A stretch of DNA of 64,000 nucleotides from NCBI RefSeq assembly GCF_004193775.1, contig NC_041010.1, positions 45,435,562 through 45,499,561 of the forward strand. Direction: 5' to 3'. Position numbers and translations under genes: made by a program. The number at the start of each line of letters is the position of its first letter. Position 1 is the stretch's first letter. The notes beneath the pieces are model-generated. The model was given only the letters and a program-made list of their open reading frames with translations, searched no databases and was not told where the DNA came from. This stretch comes from Glycine soja. Lineage: Eukaryota; Streptophyta; Magnoliopsida; Fabales; Fabaceae. Below, piece after piece: positions 26,650 through 37,980 of this stretch.

Positions 26650-26845
26650 CAACAACAACCCCTTATCCAACTAGGTGGGGTCGGCTACATGGATCAACTT
26701 CCGTCATAATGTTCTATCAAGTATCATATTTCTATCTAAATCATTAAGTTCGAGATCCTTTTTTATAACCTCTCTTATAGTCTTTTTGGGTCTTCCTCTG
26801 CCTCGAATTGTTTGTCTTCTCTCCATCTGGTCTACTTTTCTCACT
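26650..26845 (-). mobile_element. 5'-truncated LINE insertion (ORF2 C-terminus)
   Basis: Translated on the minus strand, this 196-bp piece gives the familiar C-terminal tail of plant L1-type ORF2 (motifs RGRGRPKKT, LWRKLIHVADPT). It ends with a (TTG)n tail, as legume LINEs do. It is flanked by a perfect 15-bp direct repeat, AAGGCAAATTTCTTA, at 26635-26649 and 26846-26860. That defines a complete, 5'-truncated target-primed insertion rather than a random fragment. Confidence 0.9.
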
Positions 26846-26860
26846 AAGGCAAATTTCTTA

Positions 26861-29555
26861 ATATTATTGAAATTCATGTCTCACCCATAATTTATACATA
26901 CATTTTCAGTTCAATTTCATGTCAGTATATGTAGGAAATTGGCGCTATTGAAAAAGTTGAGAGAAAGCTTATTATAGCCTTGTAATGTGGTATTCTAACC
27001 GTTGGGCCATTAGTGTCTTGGAATGACCAGGCAGAGCCGAAAACTTAGCACTCCAATCAAACCTCAAACGTTAGCTGTGACTTGATATCACTTCATATGA
27101 TTCATGTATTATGGTGCACCAATTAAGCCACATTCATTTTCATCAGGGTGATCATGGCTTCCTAGTTAATCCAATCATATTTTTTTATATCAGAAAAATT
27201 TATATTTAAGTCAAATAAAATTAATATAAATAATAAAACTTTTTTTTTCAAACATGCAGTCTCATATTCAGAATTCTAATTTAAGAATTATAATTAAACT
27301 AAAATAATTTTATACTAATCGACCTGCATGCTAGGTAATGTTAACCCAACCATGTTGTTATGCATGCTGATTGATCAGGTTCGCATGCACCATCACCAAT
27401 GGTCCATATTAATTTTCTTTTGCCCCTTTTGATTCCCTTTGTCCTTTTGAATGGACATGTCAAAACCCTGTTCACTTGGTCCCCTGTATATGTGCGTGAT
27501 GCTTATTAGATTAATCCCCCCTTTATCTATATCTTTCTTTTCGTGTGGTCAACAGTGTTGTGGCCATTATATATGTGATCAGAGACAGATCACAAGGTAG
27601 GCCAGGTTTCAAAATCAGAACTACATCTGCATGGAAATTATGTTCCCTTTTGTTGTTTTGTTTATATAAATAAACCAATGTTAATTAAGAGTGTGATTGA
27701 AGTTATTAAAGCCCTCGTGACTTTCTTCTTATACTTAATTAGGTGAAGCACTGGCATGAATTAGACTGAAAAACTTGTTGGTATCATCATTTAAGCTCAA
27801 GGACTGAATTATAGTTTGGTTAATGAAATTACTTGATGTTGTTACAGCATGTGTTTACAATCGTGTTGTGTCAGAGACAACTATTGTAATTTATAATATT
27901 GTGATTTACTGTCATCAACAACGTATTTAATAAACTCTACACATATGTGTTTGCTTAGTTTTTCAAATTAATAATATAAAAGAATTGTTTGATGATAGTA
28001 AATGATTTTATTTGAGCATTATATATGCTTAACCTTCAAATATATCAAACATTGTCAATAAATTTTTGTTCAATAGAACTGCCCGGGAGATAGCTCATAG
28101 CCTCATACGTTTTGAAATACTTGGCATGTTAATTTGATTTCTTGGGTTCCATTCTCTTTTCTCTTTTTGTGGTCACCTAGCATGTTAATTTCTTTTCTTT
28201 CACTCATCGTTTTGATTAATATTCGTTATATTATCACACAAGATTCAAGAGATTTATTGGAGTTTCGTACGTCAAGCCCACCAATCAAGATAGAATTGAC
28301 AGGTGGAAAACAATATTTTTATTTTTGTTAGTAATAAATAACGATATCCATATAATCATATTTTTATTTTATTTTATTTATCTCTTTCTGATGGCATCAA
28401 ATATAATTTATCAATTTTTTTTCTTTTTTCTTTCTCTCTGTCTAAAATTTCTCATCTTTGATCACACATGTACCCAAAAAAAAAAAAAAAATTGATCCCA
28501 CGGATATCGCCGAGTAAATATGTTTGACCAAGTTTGACGCGTAGTTGATTTTCTAGTCTATACGCAAGCCTTCCTTGGAACAGTCTTTGACCTAGATTTT
28601 ACCTCTATTGGTGTTGATATTGAAAACAAGTGTCAAGTGCAATGGAAACATGTGCCATGAGAGAATATGTTTTATATTCGGGGAGAATTGTTTTTTTAAT
28701 TTATTTTTTATTAGCTAAAGTTTATTAAAAATTATAAGTGAAATTTATTAACTAAAAAAGTGGAATTTAATGTTAAAAACTCACTTCTTGTATCAGAATC
28801 GACCCTACATAAGGAAATTACAATGGTGGAAAAAAGGAACTCTAACAGTTTATGCGGCTTTAACAAAAGCCTAAAGCATTGTTTATCTTAAACTGTATTA
28901 TTTCTTTATTGATAGGCTCATGATATGAAAATACCAAATAGATATAGCACATAATTAAATATGTTTATATTTGAGACAGAACATGGATTGTTCATGTTCT
29001 TCATAACCATATAATCGTTTATGCTCTTTACACGTAGATTATGATTCCATGACCGTTCAGAAGATGATACGTTTCTTTTGTTAATTGGAAGAAGAAGATA
29101 ACGATGATCAATTGCCCATTATATATACTTTTCCCTATTATTGAAGCATGTGAGACTTATGCAGTATTTTTTAAAGTAACCCTCAGCTTCTGCGAAGGAT
29201 AGAGCAAGCCATACGCACTTTAATTTATGAAGACAAAACAAAAACTTAACCTAGCTCAATCGTCCACATCCATCCGTATCATTAAATAAAATTAAATATA
29301 CAACATGGAATCTAGACTGTTGAAAACGAAATGTAAGTGTTATTTAAATTTGGATCTTCTCCTGACATGATTAGATTTTTTTCGTAAAAAATAAGTAATT
29401 ATGCCAAATGCATTTTTTAAGCTTCATGTATCTTTATTTGTAAAATATACTCGATCTCTTTTTGGCTTTTTAAAACGACTCTAATAGAACAATTTTTTTA
29501 AAATAAAAGCAGTGTTAATATCCAACTATCAATAAAACATCATTGGAATATGACA
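26861..29555. other. Intergenic
   Basis: No gene, RNA gene or clear repeat is supported. Composition is AT-rich with occasional less-biased patches (27300-27600). Confidence 0.5.
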
Positions 29556-29565
29556 ATATAAACCT

Positions 29566-29666
29566 GGCAAAAATACCAATTGAGGTCCCTTTTATAAATT
29601 ATTTACTAAAATAGGTCTGTTTTGAAAATATTTACCGGACGGGTCTGTTTTTTTACTACAACGCGC
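29566..29666 (+). repeat. MULE left terminal inverted repeat
   Basis: 101 bp, inverted partner at 36419-36519. Shared blocks include CAAAAAYACCAATT, TGTTTTTTTACTACAACGC and a central RGGTCTRTTTT. Confidence 0.88.
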
Positions 29667-29945
29667 TTTACCGTCGGACGCATTCAACGTAATAACGACA
29701 CGTGGTATGACATGACGAAGTCGCAGGGGTGGTGGGACAGTCACTAAACGTGGTGCTGAGGTTGGCGCTTCAAGTCATGGCACTGATGCAGGCGCGTCCA
29801 GACCCCTACGCACACAACTACGCTCACAAATAGGTGCAACGCGCTGTCGGTGGTGGCACCTTGGGTCGCACCGTCAGAGCAGGCACTACTTGTCGCGCTC
29901 TAGTGACAGGCGCATCCAGGCCTATATAATGCCCTGTGATCCCCC
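29667..29945 (+). promoter_or_regulatory. GC-rich MULE subterminal region with TATA-like box
   Basis: This block is far richer in G+C and CpG than its surroundings. It contains repeated GGCGC and CGTGG-type motifs, then CCTATATAAT at about 29921-29930, directed toward the plus-strand PMD gene. A promoter for that gene is inferred from position and the TATA-like sequence. The counterpart at the other end lies at 36170-36418. Confidence 0.5.
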
Positions 29946-30631
29946 CCTTGGTCACCCTTGTCTCCTCCTTCTTTGTTTACACTTCCCCACCCTTGCCTCC
30001 TTTTTCTCACTTCAAACTCCAAACTTGCTCCCTTGGTGGTTATACAACAATTTGGTTTATAATTTTTTTGATTGCTTTAAATTTATTTAATTTGTATAAA
30101 TTGTTATATTTTATTATTTATATGTTTTCTTTTCTGCATCTAGGCATTTTGTCTACAACAAAATCTTATTCACTCTCAACAAGTTCATTTTCTTTATCCT
30201 TATATATTTTTCCTGTTAGTTTAATTTCTTTATCATTTTAATTATTTTTTATTAATTATCTAACAAATTGTTTTTTCTTGTTTACAGTTGTTCATTTATC
30301 TACTAAAGAATTCTACTTTTATTTTTTTAGTGAATTTGTTTGTAGAGGTAATTATTCTTACTTTTATAGTGTGTTAGATTAGTTTTTTTATTTTATAATA
30401 ATATAAAATTGTTAATTGTTGTTGAAGATAATTATAGATAATAATATTGTTATTTATCATTTATCATTTAAATATTATATTATTGTTTTTGTTAATATTT
30501 AATGATATTAATATTGTATGATTTGTGTTATTTATGATTTGTCATTTAACTAATTAATATTGTGATTAATGTTAAAATAATTTTTTTAATATGTATGATT
30601 TGTGTCTGTATTTTTTTAATATTTTTAATGA

Positions 30632-30662
<31 letters not shown>

Positions 30663-31142
30663 TATTTGTGATTTTTATAGTTTTTTTATTATATTAATAT
30701 TTTTAAAAATATATTGGATATATTATTATTGTCGTATTTAATAAAATTATTATTGTTAATATTTATTTATATAGATGACATGAATTTATGTGTTAATGGT
30801 GTTAATGTTATTAATTTTTTTAGTATTTATAGATATCGTTTTTGTTATAATAAAATCATTAGTAATATATGTTTATATAGATGTATGAATTTTTGTGTAT
30901 AAATGGTGTGTAAAAATGTATTTAAATATATCGTTATTTTTTATTTATTATTTATGATTTGTCATTTAAATTGTATTTTGTTAAATTGTTAATATATTTT
31001 TATAGATTACTTGATTTTATATGTCTAGCATTATTTAATAAATTAAGTAGTGTTAATATTGGCAATTGTTAATTGTTAGTAATATATTTATATAGATATG
31101 TATGATTATTAAATTTTTTTCTTTGTATACAAGGGTTTTAAT

Positions 31143-32603
31143 ATGACAAGTTCGTCATCTTCTAATCATTATAATGTGACATCTGGACCATTAGAGGATG
31201 ATTTATTGTGAATGTAAAAAAATCATATATCACAACATATTTGGAATGGTGCTAATGAAAGAATTTTATCTAACGAGCTACACTAGTGTACAATCATAGA
31301 GAAGCACCGCCAATAGAAATTATTCCTCTATTACAAGTTTCAGGTTTGTACCCGATAATGAAATTGAGCAGTTGAAAGTAAATGAAGCATTAGTTAATGC
31401 TTTTATTGAAAGGTGGAGGTCAGAAACACATACATTTAATTTGAAGTGTGGGGAGACAACTATTACACTTCAAGATGTTTATGTGCTACTTTGTATTTCT
31501 GTAGATGGAAGACCTTTAACTGGCAATACAAATATCGACTAGTTTGAGTTGTGTCATGAATTATTGGGTGTCAGGCCTGACAATGATGCAGTTGATGGAA
31601 ACTCACTTTTATTGAGTTGGCTGACTTCTCAATTTACAAATATTCATGATTTTACATGCAACCAACAAGGGCTTGAAAGATTTGCTCATTCCTGGATCTT
31701 AAGATTCATATTCACATGAGGGGTGATATTTGTTGACAAAAGCAGTAAAAGGGTGCCAATGAGATATTTACAATTTTTGAGAGACCTTAGAGAGTGCAAC
31801 ACTTATGCACGGAGAGCTATTCTTTTGGGTTTCCTTTATAGAGAAATGTGCATCGCAACAGACTATAATATTAAATCAATAGGCGATTTCACTCTCTTGA
31901 TTCAATTATGGGCATGGAACGATGCCCAACGTTAGCCCCGTCGTTTATTCCCTCCACAACAACAAAACACACCACTTGCCTATAGGTATACTTTTCTTTA
32001 CTATTTTTAATTGATTATTAATAAATATGCTTGGTTGATGTTAATGATTATTGTATCCAACATTTTTATTTTTTGTTATATATTTTTTTTGTGAAGATGG
32101 TTGGGAGGTGAAATTCATCACATAGGCAATGACAATTTACTTGATTTTCATCGTAAATTAGATGTTATGAAACGCGACGAGGTAACAATTTTGACATTTG
32201 TTTATTAAATGATGTTGTCATTCTTAATTAATTTATTAAATTATACTTTTATATGCAGTTCCTCTGGGTCCCTTAGTCTGGAGATGTGGAAATGAATTTG
32301 AGCCAAGTTTATTTTATTGGATCTGGATTGTGGACATGTATCCTACCACTTATTTGTTTTCAAAGAGTGGAATAGCACCAACCGGATAGAGTCATGAGAC
32401 AATTTGGAATGCAACAACCTATTCCCGGCCCAGTAATGCAACTCAGCAACATACATGACTTGACATTAAAGGGAAAAGAAGGAAAAAATTGGATGCGACT
32501 AATGCAACCCGCGCTTAATGAATGGAATAGTCGCTATGAAAGGAGAGTAGAAATTATTGCCACTTTAACGTTTCAATCTTATTGTGCAATGCTTTTAAAA
32601 TAA
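31143..32603 (+). pseudogene. Plant mobile domain (PMD, aminotransferase-like) gene, decayed
   Basis: The first ATG (31143) opens a frame stopped at 31209 (TGA) and 31215 (TAA). Downstream, clear PMD segments appear: EIEQLKVNEALVNAFIERWR, TFNLKCGETTITLQDVYVLL, RVPMRYLQFLRDL, and the later HQPDRVMRQFGMQQPIP block. At least two introns separate them (donor-like site after about 32179, acceptor-like before about 32259). Further stops sit at 31540 (TAG), 31717 (TGA) and 32373 (TAG); the last is where the family has Trp before HQPDR. PMD proteins occur in MULEs and, domesticated, as MAIN/MAIL proteins involved in silencing and meristem function. This copy cannot encode a full protein. Confidence 0.87.
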
Positions 32604-32700
32604 ATAAAAATAAATAACGATAATTTGAATGACACATAAATGTGTTAAAGAATAACCAAAAATGAAGTAAAAATTTCATTATCATATCTAATACATGACA

Positions 32701-35496
32701 TCAACAACTGTCTTCATGAGATTGCAATGGACAATTACGTCGGTTGTGTCCTACTGTCCCACATCTGCCACACTTGTATCGAGTTTGCGATGACTCCCTT
32801 CAATTCATTTCATTTCTTAATCGTGTTGATCTTGGCCTTCCTTTTTTGTCACGAATAAAACTTGGATCAGGCACAAGTGTCCACGGCTCATCAAATGGGA
32901 AAATCGCATCGTTATTCCCAAGAGGCCACCATTGTACGAAGTAAGCACGTAATATGTAGTCATTGGAATACACAACATCTATATATTGATAGAAGTTGAT
33001 GCTAACAGTATCGCACGCAACAATGATATGAGAGCATGGATAATGGTAAGTAGTAAATTGTCCACATTGACAGTAGCGCTCATTCAAGTCAACTGCCCAC
33101 TTATGTCCACCTCGTTGAGTCATAGGGTCGAAAGCCTCCTCAACTTCAAATATTGTTCTCTGAATATCATATATCCGAACACTGTGAGAACAAGTCTTTT
33201 CTTGATTTTCCCAAAGTTTCTTCATCACGTGTGAGCAATATATTTGACCATCGCGTATTTCCCGTTGTGCTTAATGACCGCGATCAACAAAATACTTTCG
33301 ACACCTACTGTATGTTGACTTCACAAGGGTAGACATCCCTTGAAAACTTTATTTACACATTCCGATAGATTGGTTGTCATATGACCGTATCTACGTCCTT
33401 CTTTGTCATATGCCATTGTCCATTTTTCTTTTGAGATCTTCCCAATCCATGCTTTTATTAGGGGACTCAACTCACAAAATTTATCAAAATTTCTATCAAA
33501 AGTATGCTTACACGGGGTGTATCTTGCACATAATTAATTATCCACATCAGTAAAATTTGCATAAAAAATAACATATGTTAGATATGAAATAATATATGTT
33601 AGATAAGAAATGTTACCTAATTTTTTAAACATTTCTTTTTGTTTCCCATTCTTAAACTTGTGATTAAAATTGCTTGCAATGTGGCGCACGCAATACACAT
33701 GATATGTATGAGGAGGTTGCCACCTAAGTGCTTCATTCGCAACAGTTAACTTTATACTTGCATGACGATTAGAAATGAGACATATATCATCTTTATCTGT
33801 CACATGTTCACGCAAGTGTGCCAAAAATCATGACCACACTGTTAATGTTTCTCCCTCAACCACAACGAATGCAAGCGGGAGAACATGACTATTTACATCT
33901 TGTGTTGTTGCCATTAACAACGTCCCGCGATACTTCCCATACAAGAATGTACCATCAACTTGTATCATTGGCTTGCAATATTTAAAAGCCTCTTTGCATT
34001 GATCGAAGGTCCAAAATACCCGATGGAACTGCCGGTGTTCACGATTGATAGTATTGCCAACAACAAAATCATCATCACAAATTTGATAATACAATCTCGG
34101 CGAATGATTTTGCATATGTTTCAGCCATGACGGAAGAGCGGCATAAGACTCATCCCAGTCGCCATATTCAATTGTTATTGCCTTTTGCTTGGCCTTCCAC
34201 GCTTTCCTATAAGAAATGTTGTAATTAAACATTCCATTGATCATCTCTTGAATCAAAGAAATCTTAAGCGACGGATCTTCTTTGATCATCCCTATAAAAA
34301 TAAGTATGAAAAATTATTATACACCAACAAACAAAAAAAAGGATAAATAAGAATGAAAATTTATAATCATACCTACTACACAAGTGGGAATCAAATCAAA
34401 ATCCAGTTTATCATGGTCTTGAGTTATACTCATATTCAAGCAAGTGTGTGGTCCTCCCCATTGCGTAACTTTTCATGTATCAGTTTTTTTAGATAAAATT
34501 ACCCTCATATAAAAAGGGCATGGGATGCCAATGCTTCTATTTCCACAACAGACGATATATTTATGCAATTTAGATTCAACAACTTTGAAACTTTGATGCA
34601 TTTTCATTACATATTGTTGTAATGCATTTTTTACAGCGCTTTTGGTATCAAATTCCATACCAACATATAATTCCTGACCAATATTAAAAGTTGATCCCAT
34701 ATCTAAACTGCAAATATTTTCTTGGTTAGGATGACTTTAATTAATATTACTATAGTGAGAAGCAGAATCCCAGAATGGAGTCTAACTTCCACCTACAAAA
34801 ATAATATACCAAAAATTTAAAATTCAAGGGTAGCGAATTATTTTATAGCATCATCGTAGTAAAATATACCTAAATGATATTCATAAAATTTTTAAATATT
34901 ATAATATTTATTTATATATAACAATAAATATACCTTCTCCCGATTGCACAATTGTAAGTGGTTCGATCAAACGGGCAACTTCATCATCTGTGTCAGATAT
35001 TTCATCAATATCCTCATCCTCATCTAAAGTGTCCTCAACGTATGAATTAGATATTAAATAATCATCATCATCAAAATCTTCTTCTGAATTTGTTCCAACT
35101 CTTGAACTACCCGATTCATTGTGAGACATATTATTTTCGCATGATAACAATGAATTTGTGAAATTAATTGCAGAAGCACCAGCAACATCAACTTCAACAC
35201 ATAATTCTATGATAGACATTTGTTGTTGTTGTTGAAAACTTTCAATCATTGTTTCAACACCTTCATCGTCACAAATTTGCAGTGTAATATATTTACCTAC
35301 AACTAAAAATCTACAAGTGATAGTATATATACTTTTATTTTTTTGTAATTTTACCTTGTCGTGTATCCTTTTTTTAACTCTCAAAACTAATACCATGCTT
35401 TATTTGAATAGCTTTTTTAGGGCCTTCGAATGTGATACCATCATTAGTTTGGTAGATCTTACCATTTAAATACACGAGTGTAATAATTGAACTCAT
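32701..35496 (-). pseudogene. mudrA: mudrA transposase, decayed
   Basis: Reading leftward: an ATG at 35496 starts a PB1-like N-terminal region that loses frame at an A-run near 35375, then an acidic linker. The MuDR N-terminal DNA-binding region follows (about 34700-34473, with VGMEFDTKSAVKNAL). The MULE DDE transposase core comes next (about 34289-33600; first Asp in MIQVDGTFLYG). A SWIM zinc finger is at about 33060 (CQCGQF...YPCSH), and a CCHC knuckle (CGRCGTVGHNRRNC) lies just before the final stop at 32701. Damage: TGA at 33828-33830 where WSWFLAHL is expected, frameshifts between 33530 and 33230, and a TGA before the CCHC knuckle at about 32790. The second catalytic Asp (ISDRH in the family) is Asn here (33768-33770). 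The copy is not functional. Confidence 0.92.
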
Positions 35497-36169
35497 TTTT
35501 CAAAAATATACCTACAATAAATAATTAATGTCGTCAACAAACAATAATATAAAAAATATATTAACATAACATAAATTATTACCTAAAATAAATTATCATC
35601 AACAAATTACTCAAAATAAATTAAGTTAAAAAAAATTACTACTTCGCACATTCATGATGCAAAACAATTGGCATTTATTTTTAACGTCTATGTAAATTTT
35701 GGCTATTAAAAAAATATACCAACAACATAAATAATTATGAGCTTAACTAATAATAATAATAATATTAAAATACAACACAAAATAGTTAAATATGTGGTGG
35801 ACATAAAAAACTACTACAATAAATAATTATTGTCATCAACAAACAAATATAACATATATAAACACAACATAATTATAACCAAAAAATAAATTATTAAGTT
35901 ACAAAAAATTATTATTTATCACACAAAAAATATAAAAAAATTACTATTTCATTTTATCGTCCGTGTGAATTTGTGTATGCACCTACAAAATAAAATCATT
36001 GTTATCATCAACAGAATAAATATTAAATTATACTATAATATATTGAAGATAAAAACATTTACTATTTTTGAACAAAGTTTCTAACCGGTATAAAGCACTT
36101 CAACAATGATAGATAAAATAACAATAAGTGAGAGTGAGCGTAAAACACTTCAACGATGATACATAAAAT

Positions 36170-36418
36170 AGCAATGATGAGAGTGAGAGTGAGCGTAGTT
36201 CATAGGGGAAGCGTGGAACGTAGCGCACAACAGACTGACGCGTCTGGTTGCGCCAGACCGACACGTCTGACAGCGCCTCGCCTGACGCCGTCTTTGGTCA
36301 CGCCTGGTAGGCTGGCCCGATCAGCAAGCACCGTCGCCGACAACGCTTCCCGCGTCGACATGCCCCTTCCCATGTGGCTCCACGTGTCATGCTTGCAGCG
36401 AAAGTGTCTCTGTCAATG
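36170..36418 (-). promoter_or_regulatory. GC-rich MULE right subterminal region
   Basis: A CpG-rich block just inside the right TIR, upstream of the minus-strand mudrA. It mirrors the left subterminal block in composition and motifs (GCGCC, ACGTGTC). A role as promoter or transposase-binding region is inferred from position only. Confidence 0.45.
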
Positions 36419-36519
36419 ATGCGTTGTAGTAAAAAAACAAATCAACCAAGTATATATTTTTAAAATAGACCCATTGCAATAAATAATTCCTAAAAATAAC
36501 CCAAATTGGTGTTTTTGTC
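36419..36519 (-). repeat. MULE right terminal inverted repeat
   Basis: 101 bp, inverted partner of 29566-29666. Followed directly by ATATAAAC, the probable target duplication. Confidence 0.88.
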
Positions 36520-36798
36520 ATATAAACATGATAGTGCCCACTTTCTTACGTTCATTTAGATGAAATTATTAATTGTAGCCTCTTGGTTGGTTAGCCTATT
36601 TGGAAGAATATATAATTCCTTTTAATTAAGTCAAAAATTTGGAAGTGTATTCTTTTGGTTGAATATGTTATTAACCTGAACCACAAAAAATGCTGATTTG
36701 ACTAGATATCAGTCGAATTCTTTTTATAGAAAAAAATATGTATATACTGATATCACTCATTGAACCAATATATATACTCGAAATTAAACAGGCATATT

Positions 36799-36802
36799 GA
36801 AC

Positions 36803-36873
<71 letters not shown>
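36799..36873. repeat. (AT)n microsatellite
   Basis: About 36 AT units between the MULE and the RING gene. Confidence 0.95.
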
Positions 36874-36876
<3 letters not shown>

Positions 36877-37199
36877 CAAATGGATATTGGTGATAAAATA
36901 AAATTTATAAAAATATCTTCTCCTTTCTATTGTGTTTAATTTGTGATGAACCATTAAATTTAATCTCAAATTTGATGCACATCAAATTAAATAAACTGAA
37001 AATCAAACATGCTCTATAAATACTTTGGAGTAAAACAAAAGCTTCACAATCATTAAGCGCAAATACAGGTGAAATCCTTTATAAAAATACAAGAAGCTTC
37101 CATGATTACTCGAGTTAAAATAACATTATATTTCCTATCAAAATTAAAAGTACATTAGATTTATATTGGTTTACCAAATAAGAAGCGTACTGGATTTCC

Positions 37200-37464
37200 C
37201 ATTTTCCCATGTACACATCATCCACCAACCCTGCTCTTAACCTACGCAATCTCCCATTGGCCTTTCTCCTTTCCTAAGTCACAGCCCAGTGTGCATATCA
37301 CCTCCAAACACTCCCAATATATATCCCCCCACTCCCACTCACTTGCTCACAAGAACTTCTCTTCCCACTTTCTCTCTCTAAAGAATATATAAAACAACAA
37401 CAAAACTCATCCATTTTTTTCCCTCTCTAAAAAAACTAAGCGCGACTAATCTCACGCGCCGACG
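37200..37464 (+). promoter_or_regulatory. Promoter and 5' leader of the BRH1-like gene
   Basis: A TATA-like CAATATATAT lies at about 37315-37324 and is followed by a pyrimidine-rich stretch (CCCCCCACTCCCACTCAC). The leader is CT- and A-rich up to the ATG at 37465. The composition switches abruptly from AT-rich to GC-rich at the coding start. Confidence 0.55.
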
Positions 37465-37980
37465 ATGGGTTTTCCCGTAGGGTACCCGGAGCTCCTGGTT
37501 CCGAAAATGTTCCTCCACGCGCTTTCCTTCCTCGCGTGGCTCCGCTCCCTCGTTTTCGCCCTCTTCCGCCTCCTCCGCATCTCCGACCTCCTCGACACTG
37601 AACCTTCCCCCTCCGACCTCCCTCCGCCGGCTCCGCCGCGCGAGCCGACGCTATCCGCACTTCTCATCCGAGAGTTTCTCCCCGTGGCCGCCTTCCGCGA
37701 CCTCGCCAGCGCCTCCGGAGTAGATCCTCCTCCGTCGGGATGCGCCGTGTGCCTGAGCGAGTTTTCCGAAGAAGAGGAAATCCGGTGCATGGCGAACTGC
37801 AAGCACATTTTCCACTGCGCGTGCGTGGACCGTTGGATCGATCACGATCAGAAGACGTGTCCGCTGTGCAGAAGTACGTTGGTGCCACATCAGAAGCTCG
37901 AAGAATACAACCAGCGACTATGGGCGGCTTCTGGAGTTTCGCAGTTTTATTACCAAGACGATTACACGGCTTCCCTCTGA
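37465..37980 (+). CDS. RING-H2 E3 ubiquitin ligase, BRH1/RHA-like
   Basis: This intronless gene encodes 171 aa. The N-terminus MGFPVGYPELLVPK closely resembles BRH1 (brassinosteroid-responsive RING-H2) proteins. Residues 11-37 are hydrophobic, a probable membrane anchor, followed by a Pro-rich linker (47-62). The RING-H2 finger spans 93-135, with ligands C93, C96, C112, H114, H117, C120, C132 and C135, all present; Trp124 sits in the usual E2-contact position. The C-terminal segment EEYNQRLWAASGV is also characteristic of the family. Such proteins are E3 ligases. BRH1 itself is repressed by brassinosteroid and induced by chitin in Arabidopsis; whether this copy behaves so is unknown. The coding region is GC-rich against AT-rich flanks, unlike the multi-exon neighbours. 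Confidence 0.93.
   Translation: MGFPVGYPELLVPKMFLHALSFLAWLRSLVFALFRLLRISDLLDTEPSPSDLPPPAPPREPTLSALLIREFLPVAAFRDLASASGVDPPPSGCAVCLSEFSEEEEIRCMANCKHIFHCACVDRWIDHDQKTCPLCRSTLVPHQKLEEYNQRLWAASGVSQFYYQDDYTASL

Larger units (their letters stand above)
29566..36519. mobile_element. Mutator-like element (MULE) with mudrA and plant mobile domain genes
   Basis: The termini at 29566-29666 and 36419-36519 are 101-bp inverted repeats at roughly 70% identity, running from GGCAAAAATACCAATT (left; right reads GACAAAAACACCAATT) inward to TTTTTTTACTACAACGC. ATATAAAC lies at 29556-29563 and 36520-36527, next to or within two bases of the ends, a probable target duplication. The element is about 6.95 kb. Inside, a mudrA pseudogene (minus, 32701-35496) and a plant mobile domain pseudogene (plus, 31143-32603) converge with about 100 bp between them. 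GC-rich subterminal blocks flank an AT-rich interior. Association of mudrA-type elements with PMD genes is known in plants. Both genes are broken, so the copy is non-autonomous now. Confidence 0.92.

Noticed and set aside
37436..37890. Several long open frames antisense to the RING gene
   Set aside because: GC-rich shadow frames without motifs; the plus-strand RING-H2 frame explains the region.
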